This document shows, piece by piece, positions 58,537 through 64,000 of a stretch of 64,000 bases of DNA; position 1 is the stretch's first letter; each line of letters begins with the position of its first letter. The DNA is from JAOUEA01 sp035249905. Lineage in GTDB: Bacteria; Actinomycetota; UBA4738; HRBIN12. A program made the translations under genes and the position numbers. The stretch is taken from the NCBI GenBank assembly GCA_035249905.1, contig DATFFT010000011.1, positions 5,302 through 69,301 on the forward strand. The letters run 5' to 3'. A model generated the notes under the pieces. That model made no database searches. It was not told the DNA's origin and was given only the letters and a program-made list of their open reading frames with translations.

Positions 58537-59307
58537 GTGCCGACCGACCGTCTCGAACGCGTGACCCGGCGGCTGGCTGCCGCGGGATGCGTCGCCGCCC
58601 GAGCCGAGGCCGAGGAGCTCGTGGTCGCGGCCCGCGAGGAAGCTTCCCTCGAGGGGTTGATCGCGCGCCGGGAACGCGGCGAGCCCCTCGCCTGGATCGT
58701 CGGCTCGACGCGGTTCTGCGGCCGCACCCTCCACGTCGAACCGGGGGTCTACGTCCCGAGAGCGCAGAGCGAGGAGCTGGCCCGCCGGGCCGCCGCGCTC
58801 CTCGCCGGCAGCGACGGCGGGTGGGCGGCCGACCTCTGCACCGGCGCGGGGGCGATCGCTGCGTACCTCATGGCGGAGGTGCCCGCAGCCGCCGTCATCG
58901 GCGTCGACATCGATCCGGTCGCCGTCGCGTGCGCCCGTCGCAACGGCGTGCGAACCGTGCGAGGCGACCTCGATGGGCCGCTAGGTTCCGGAGCGTTCGA
59001 TGTCGTCACGGCCGTGGCGCCGTACGTCCCGACGCGCGACATGCGCCTGCTGCGGGCCGACGTCCGGCGATACGAGCCGCGCCTCGCGCTCGACGGCGGG
59101 GGCGACGGCCTCGACGTGGTCGGGAGGGTCGTCCGGGGCGCCGCCCGTCTCCTGCGACCGGGAGGATGGCTGCTCATCGAGCTCGGCGGCGATCAGGACC
59201 GGACGCTCGAGCAGGCCCTCTCCGCGGCGGGCTTCTCGGCGGCGGTGACCTGGTCCGACGACGACGGCGAGCTCCGCGGCCTGGCCGCGCGAGCTCAGCC
59301 GATGTAG
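58537..59307 (+). CDS. PrmC/HemK-like glutamine methyltransferase homologue
   Basis: The protein of about 256 residues matches the actinobacterial N5-glutamine methyltransferase-like branch. It has an N-terminal helical domain, ERGEPLAWIVGSTRFCG, the SAM loop DLCTGAGAIAAYL, and RYEPRLALDGGGDGLD. The catalytic N(P/A)PY motif reads VAPYVP: the Asn that normally holds the target amide is Val. Activity is therefore doubtful. GTG 58537 lies six bases after CAGACT and may be leaderless; GTG 58531 is also in frame. Confidence 0.8.
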   Translation: MPTDRLERVTRRLAAAGCVAARAEAEELVVAAREEASLEGLIARRERGEPLAWIVGSTRFCGRTLHVEPGVYVPRAQSEELARRAAALLAGSDGGWAADLCTGAGAIAAYLMAEVPAAAVIGVDIDPVAVACARRNGVRTVRGDLDGPLGSGAFDVVTAVAPYVPTRDMRLLRADVRRYEPRLALDGGGDGLDVVGRVVRGAARLLRPGGWLLIELGGDQDRTLEQALSAAGFSAAVTWSDDDGELRGLAARAQPM

Positions 59308-59421
59308 CCCCCGACGGTCGACCGATCGCGTACCTCGGCATCGTCGGGGTCCATCCGCGAGCGTACCCGCCCGGACCGACCGGCGAACACGCCTCGTCAG
59401 GCGCCGCGTCGATGTGGGACC

Positions 59422-60921
59422 ATGACGGCCCTTCGCCACTGGCGCTCGCCTACGACCACTGGACGACGGTTGGCAGAGACCACGACACGGAAGCCACGCT
59501 CCCTCGCCCTGGTGGTGCTCGCCGCCGGCAAGGGGAAGCGGCTGAAGTCGGGTACGCCCAAGGTGCTGCATCCAGTCTGCGGGCGGCCGGCGCTGTGGCA
59601 CGTGCTGCAGGCCGGCCTCGCCGCGAAGCCAACCAAGGTGATCGTGGTCGTCGGACACGGCGCGAACGATGTTCGGTCCGAGGTCGCGAGCTGGAGGATC
59701 TCGCCGAGGCCGGTGTTCGTCGAGCAGACGCGACAGCTCGGCACCGGCCACGCCGTACGGGCCGCCGAGCGGGCGGTCGGTCGCACCGACGACGTCCTCG
59801 TGATGGGCGGCGACTTCGACCCGGTCACCGGCGACGACGTGAAACGCCTCGTCGCCTCCCACCGGCGGTCGACCGCCGCCGCGACGATCGCCTCCACCGT
59901 GCTCGACGACCCCGGTGGCTACGGGCGGGTCGTCCGCAGGGGCTCCCGGCTCGTCGAGGTCGTCGAGGACGTCGACGCCACCCCAGAGATCCGCTCGATC
60001 CGCGAGGTCTCGATCGTGCTCTTCGCGTTCCGGCGCCGCGAGCTGTTCGCCGCGCTTCCGCTGCTCGACCGCAGGAACCGCCAACGCGAGTACTACCTGA
60101 ACCGTGTGATCCCCGAGATGCTCGCGGCGGGCCGGAAGGTGAACGCGGTCTCGGTCGACACCGGGGGGGCGATGGGGCTGAACTCCCGCGCAGGGCTCGC
60201 CGCGGTCGAGGCGGTCGTTCGCGGGCGCATCAACGCCGGGCACATGGCCAACGGGGTCACGCTCGTCGATCCGGGCGCGACCTACATCGATGTCGACGTC
60301 GAGATCGGCCCCGACTCGGTGATCTACCCGAACACGTTCCTCGAACGCGGCTCTCTCGTCGGCGTCGCCTGCGGCATCGGTCCCTCCGTCGCGATGGCCT
60401 CCTCGACCGTCGGCGACGGCTCCGTGGTGCGCTTCTCGGTGCTCGAGGGCGCGCGCGTCGGCGCGGGCTGCGAGGTCGGTCCCTTCGCGCGGCTCCGCGA
60501 CGGAGCGGTGCTCGACGACGGCGTGCAGGTCGGGAACTACGTCGAGGTCAAGGCCACCACGCTCGGCCACGGCGCGAAGGCCAAGCACCTCACCTACCTC
60601 GGCGACGCCGAAATCGGCGAGGGCGCGAACATCGGCGCCGGCACCGTGACGGTGAACTACGACGGGTACGCGAAACACACGACGAAGGTGGGTTCCGGGG
60701 CGCGGATCGGTTCGGATACGATGCTGGTGGCGCCGGTGAGGGTCGGCCGCGACGCCAACACGGGAGCAGGATCGGTGATCACCAAGGACGTCCCCGACGG
60801 TGCGCTCGGGGTCGAGCGCGCCGAGCAGCGGAACGTCGAGGGGTACCGGAAGCGCAAGGACGAGGAGCACCGTCGCCGCAGCGGGCGACGCACGAAGAAG
60901 CCGGCGAAGAGGAAGGCATAG
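59422..60921 (+). CDS. glmU: Bifunctional GlmU: GlcN-1-P acetyltransferase and UDP-GlcNAc pyrophosphorylase
   Basis: The protein of about 499 residues makes UDP-GlcNAc for the cell wall. The N-terminal half has LAAGKGKRLKSGTPKVLH and QLGTGHAV. The C-terminal half is a left-handed beta-helix with NYVEVKATTLG, KHLTYLGDAEIGEG and NIGAGTVTVNYDG. The usual NGDxPL reads GGDFDPV, and EYYLTD reads EYYLNR; the metal Asp is kept. A Lys/Arg-rich tail follows. The start is uncertain: ATG 59422 or TTG 59470. It is followed by prs, as in many bacteria. Confidence 0.93.
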   Translation: MTALRHWRSPTTTGRRLAETTTRKPRSLALVVLAAGKGKRLKSGTPKVLHPVCGRPALWHVLQAGLAAKPTKVIVVVGHGANDVRSEVASWRISPRPVFVEQTRQLGTGHAVRAAERAVGRTDDVLVMGGDFDPVTGDDVKRLVASHRRSTAAATIASTVLDDPGGYGRVVRRGSRLVEVVEDVDATPEIRSIREVSIVLFAFRRRELFAALPLLDRRNRQREYYLNRVIPEMLAAGRKVNAVSVDTGGAMGLNSRAGLAAVEAVVRGRINAGHMANGVTLVDPGATYIDVDVEIGPDSVIYPNTFLERGSLVGVACGIGPSVAMASSTVGDGSVVRFSVLEGARVGAGCEVGPFARLRDGAVLDDGVQVGNYVEVKATTLGHGAKAKHLTYLGDAEIGEGANIGAGTVTVNYDGYAKHTTKVGSGARIGSDTMLVAPVRVGRDANTGAGSVITKDVPDGALGVERAEQRNVEGYRKRKDEEHRRRSGRRTKKPAKRKA

Positions 60922-60934
60922 GGGAGAGCGCGCC

Positions 60935-61915
60935 GTGGAGATCATCACCAAGAAGCGGATGATGCTGTTCACCGGCACGATCCACCCCGCGCTGGGGCAC
61001 GAGATCGCCGACTGCCTGAGCGTGCCCGTCAGCGAATCGGAGCTGCGGCGCTTCGCCTCCGGTGAGATCTACTTCCGGGCGAAGGAGAGCGTGCGAGGCG
61101 CCGACGTGTTCGTCGTGCAGACCCACTACGACCCCGTGAACGAGGCCGTGATGGAGCAGCTCGTCATGCTCGACGCGATGAAGCGGGCCTCGGCCAAACG
61201 CATCAGCGCGGTGATCCCGTACTACGGCTACTCGCGCCAGGACAAGAAGGCCATCTCCCGCGAGCCGATCAGCGCGAAGCTCGTGGCCGACCTGCTCTCA
61301 ACCGCCGGCGCCGACCGCGTGGTCAGCGTCGACCTGCACTCCGGACAGATCCAGGGCTACTTCGACTCACCGTTCGACCACCTCACCGCCCTGCCGATCC
61401 TCTCGAACTACTTCCAGGACGAACTCGGGCTGCACGGCGACGACCTCGTCGTGGTGGCGCCCGACGCCGGCCGCATCAAGACCGCCGAGAAGCTGCGCGA
61501 GTACCTGCACGCCGACCTGGCGTTCCTCTACAAGCGCCGTAGCCGCAAGGAAGCGCACAAGATCGAGGAGATGACCGTGGTCGGCGAGGTCGACGGCCGT
61601 CCGTGCGTGATCGTCGACGACATGATCGACACGGCGAGCACCGTCTCGGAAGGCACGAAGGTGCTCGCCCAGATGGGCGCCGGCCCGATCTACGTCGGCG
61701 CGACCCACGGCATCTTCAGCGGGAAGGCTCGCCAGCTGCTCGAGGAGGCCCCGATCGAGCAGGTCGTCGTGACGAACACGGTGCCGATCCCCGAGGAGCG
61801 GCAGTTCGACAAGCTGAAGGTCCTGTCGATCGCTCCGTTGATCGCCAGCGCCCTGCGCGCCGTCTTCGAGGACTCGAGCGTCAGCGAAATCTTCGGCGGC
61901 GCAAACCAGGTCTAG
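60935..61915 (+). CDS. prs: Ribose-phosphate pyrophosphokinase
   Basis: The 326-residue enzyme makes PRPP from ribose 5-phosphate and ATP. It has YYGYSRQDKK, SVDLHSGQIQGYF and the PRPP loop VIVDDMIDTAST, with FTGTIHPALGHEIA at the N-terminus. A GTG start follows AGGGGAGAG. Thirteen bases separate it from glmU, so the two are likely co-transcribed. Confidence 0.97.
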   Translation: MEIITKKRMMLFTGTIHPALGHEIADCLSVPVSESELRRFASGEIYFRAKESVRGADVFVVQTHYDPVNEAVMEQLVMLDAMKRASAKRISAVIPYYGYSRQDKKAISREPISAKLVADLLSTAGADRVVSVDLHSGQIQGYFDSPFDHLTALPILSNYFQDELGLHGDDLVVVAPDAGRIKTAEKLREYLHADLAFLYKRRSRKEAHKIEEMTVVGEVDGRPCVIVDDMIDTASTVSEGTKVLAQMGAGPIYVGATHGIFSGKARQLLEEAPIEQVVVTNTVPIPEERQFDKLKVLSIAPLIASALRAVFEDSSVSEIFGGANQV

Positions 61916-61999
61916 TCTGGCCTGGACTACTCGATCCGCGACCTCGTTGTTGGGCGGCCGCTTCCAGCGCCCTCGCTGCGACGGACACCGACGGATCGC

Positions 62000-63694
62000 T
62001 CAGATGGTCGCCGGTATCGCGGTCAGAGGGTGAGTGGGGCGTCGCCAAGTTCCCGGAGGTGTCTCGTATGTGCAGACGAGTTCAAGAGTCTGGGGCACGA
62101 TCTCATCCAGCACCAGCTCCATCCGCTGGCCGCCTGCCACTTCGATGGGCGCCATACCGGTTCCGAGGTCCAGGAACACCCGCTCGTTCGGAATGGCGTT
62201 CGTCACTTCGATGTGGACCCCGTCGTCCTGAGCGAGGACCGCCGGGCCTGACAGGCTGATCCCACCATCGCCGTCACCCGTGCACGTCACGGTGACCGTC
62301 GTGGGGAAGCGAGCAGGATCGGACTCCTCGACGAGGACGTTCCGAGCCTCACGCAGACTCCCGATCCGCGCGCGCAAGGATGCAACCGTTGCTTGGCGTT
62401 CGGTCATCGAGATCTTGAACCGAACGATCAGATCCTGGTTGGCCATAATGCGATCTGCCTGCTTCTCAGTTGGTCCACCCGGTCCGATCTCACCAGCAAG
62501 CGCGTCGAGGTCTCGTTGCGCAGCCTCGACTTCGCCGTCGAGTTCATCGATGTAGGCGAGCTCGGTCCACAGACGATGCAGGGCGGTTTCCAGGCGATCG
62601 TGCACTGCCATCAGTTCCGCTAGGTCCCCAGCGGGTCGGGGGGAGGCTGTGGAGACTCCCGGAATCCCTATCGGGAGGGCTCGTGCGGGAACGTCCCCGT
62701 CGTAGGAAGCGAAGAATAGGTCGAAGTCGAAGGGCATGCTCGGGGGAAGGGGAACGACCTGCGCCGGGATCGGCGACGTGCCTTCCTCGAGCCGGAGTTC
62801 CACGCCCGAGGCTCCCTTGGTCACGGCACCGAACGTCGGATCTCCGCCGGCCTGCTCGATCGGAACATCAGGCACTGTGAAGGGGCCGGCATCGACGCCG
62901 GAGCCCTCGCTGCCGACGAGTTGAAGGTGGACGTTTGCGTTGTCCTCGCCGGAGGTCGGAGCGAGTTCCAGCCGCCACGGCCCTGCAGCGTTCTCGCCAC
63001 CGGCAACGACGTAGGCGGCCGGGAGTGAGGGTCTCGAGGCCATCCTGCGACCGAACGACATGTCGGCGAAGGCGTCGAACACGAGTTGGCGATCATCGGG
63101 ATCGGTCTGGTCGCCGAACGCCGCCCAGGCGATGAACGCGCCGACACTTTGTTCCGTGAACGTCACATACCGTCCCGGCCCGCATGGCCCGTCCGTTACC
63201 TCGGCCGCAGGGTCGAAGACGGGCGGGAAGCTGGCGGAGTCGACGACGCGAACGTCGGGCCCCCAGCGACGGGCCACGTACAGGGCGGCTCCGTCCTCGG
63301 GCAGTTCGCTTCCGCAGATGCTCCCGCCGAGTCCGTGATCGAAGTTCGTGAGCTGGAAGACGGAGGAGACGCGCTTCGGCCGCACGAGGTACCAGTCGCT
63401 CGGGCTCGTGATCGTGAAGGTTCCTATCGTCGCCGTGCGCTCGAATACCTGGTAGCCGGCCAACGGATCCTCGATGGGCACGGCATCGCGACCGGGCGGC
63501 GTGTCGATCGCTCTCAACGCCGTCACCGATGCGATCAACACGGCGACCGCAGCGGCCCCGCCCACGAAAAGCGTCCCGATCTGACGGCGCCGACCGCGAC
63601 TCCGCACCGGCCGGGGAAGCCTCGGAGGCACCGCACCTACCGAGCCGGCCTTCCGCTCGAAGAGCTCGTGCAGGTCGCGTTCGACGTCGTTCAT
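62000..63694 (-). CDS. Large anti-sigma-like membrane protein paired with an ECF sigma factor
   Basis: The 564-residue protein has a short cytoplasmic N-terminus (HELFERKAG), one membrane helix near residues 40-62, and a long outer part. The outer part includes beta-rich regions, a helical coiled-coil-like segment around 390-475, and a final beta domain with CTGDGDGG and YETPPG. The ATG overlaps the sigma gene stop by four bases, which argues for an anti-sigma or sensor role. No zinc HxxxCxxC motif is seen in the short N-terminus, so sigma binding is inferred from position only. Confidence 0.65.
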   Translation of the reverse strand: MNDVERDLHELFERKAGSVGAVPPRLPRPVRSRGRRRQIGTLFVGGAAAVAVLIASVTALRAIDTPPGRDAVPIEDPLAGYQVFERTATIGTFTITSPSDWYLVRPKRVSSVFQLTNFDHGLGGSICGSELPEDGAALYVARRWGPDVRVVDSASFPPVFDPAAEVTDGPCGPGRYVTFTEQSVGAFIAWAAFGDQTDPDDRQLVFDAFADMSFGRRMASRPSLPAAYVVAGGENAAGPWRLELAPTSGEDNANVHLQLVGSEGSGVDAGPFTVPDVPIEQAGGDPTFGAVTKGASGVELRLEEGTSPIPAQVVPLPPSMPFDFDLFFASYDGDVPARALPIGIPGVSTASPRPAGDLAELMAVHDRLETALHRLWTELAYIDELDGEVEAAQRDLDALAGEIGPGGPTEKQADRIMANQDLIVRFKISMTERQATVASLRARIGSLREARNVLVEESDPARFPTTVTVTCTGDGDGGISLSGPAVLAQDDGVHIEVTNAIPNERVFLDLGTGMAPIEVAGGQRMELVLDEIVPQTLELVCTYETPPGTWRRPTHPLTAIPATI

Positions 63695-64000
63695 GCTTCC
63701 TCACCTCTGATCCGCTCGCGGAGCGTCTCGCCGCCGCGGGCCACCAACGACTTCACGGCCGCGACCGAGCAGCCGAGCACCTCGGCGGTCTCGCGCTCTG
63801 ACAGGTCTTCGTAGTAGCGGAGCACGAGCGCCGCTCGCTGACGGGCCGGCAGGGTGCCGAGCGCTCGCCACAGGTCCTCGCGGGCGCCGACATCCGGCTG
63901 AGACGACACGCGTCGCACGGAGGCCGCGCCCTCGCGCGAGAGCCACTCGCGCTCCAGCCGTCGACGGCGCAGTCCCGACGTGTGCAGGTTCACGATCGCC
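63691..64000 (-). CDS. ECF RNA polymerase sigma factor, C-terminal part (cut by the window end)
   Basis: About 103 residues are inside the window. They hold the end of the linker and region 4, with LWRALGTLPARQRAALVLRYYEDLSERETAEVLGCSVAAVKS, the helix-turn-helix that reads -35 elements. The N-terminal region 2 lies beyond the window. The pattern resembles the SigE-like ECF group of actinobacteria. The stop overlaps the start of the putative anti-sigma gene. Confidence 0.88.
   Translation of the reverse strand, partial: AIVNLHTSGLRRRRLEREWLSREGAASVRRVSSQPDVGAREDLWRALGTLPARQRAALVLRYYEDLSERETAEVLGCSVAAVKSLVARGGETLRERIRGEEA

Overview
The window is very GC-rich. Coding is dense, GTG starts are common, and neighbouring genes often overlap by four bases. 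Gene content points to the Actinomycetota: a caa3-type oxidase with a CtaF-like subunit IV, a MenJ-like geranylgeranyl reductase beside nuoA-N, a deazaflavin (F420)-type nitroreductase, and a perfect Rex operator of the Streptomyces form. I cannot place it more precisely than phylum.

Layout. 1-9.8 kb: end of a cytochrome c maturation gene (ccsB/resC type), then ctaC-D-E-F and ctaG of a caa3 oxidase. A membrane-anchored protein with three cupredoxin domains and a TlpA-type thioredoxin follow. A fused heme A synthase/heme O synthase (CtaA-CtaB) lies on the other strand, divergent from a polyprenyl synthase. 10.3-27.3 kb: a Rex site, menJ-like reductase, complete nuoA-N and a second polyprenyl synthase, arranged as one long operon. 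27.3-36.1 kb: a second nuo set with A, B, C, H, I, J, K, L, M, N but no D, E, F or G. About 33 kb of the 36 kb is therefore respiratory chain: menaquinone tail synthesis and modification, NADH oxidation, heme A supply, copper handling and O2 reduction.

36-43 kb: htpX, a HAD phosphatase, a RibD-like reductase next to folE (possible folate or pterin pair), a PLP decarboxylase, a class III aminotransferase, yajQ and tRNA-Tyr(GTA). 43-54 kb is accessory and partly decayed. It holds a transposase-like relic, a hemerythrin cluster with very small genes, a GNAT enzyme, and a large cyclase/ATPase/TPR regulator. Relics of an alpha/beta hydrolase, an F420-dependent NADP reductase and a methyltransferase lie among an MDR-pterin dehydratase-VOC fusion and a DUF885-like metalloenzyme. 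53-64 kb: a secreted RTX-FnIII-phosphoesterase with altered metal motifs, a SagB-like tandem nitroreductase, VOC, a secreted protein, a PrmC-like methyltransferase, glmU, prs, and an ECF sigma/anti-sigma pair cut by the window end.

I see no phage, CRISPR array, restriction system or biosynthetic cluster. The most informative signals are the Rex operator before the first complex I operon, the D/E/F/G-less second complex I, the multi-cupredoxin protein in the oxidase locus, and the concentration of gene relics between 43 and 53 kb.
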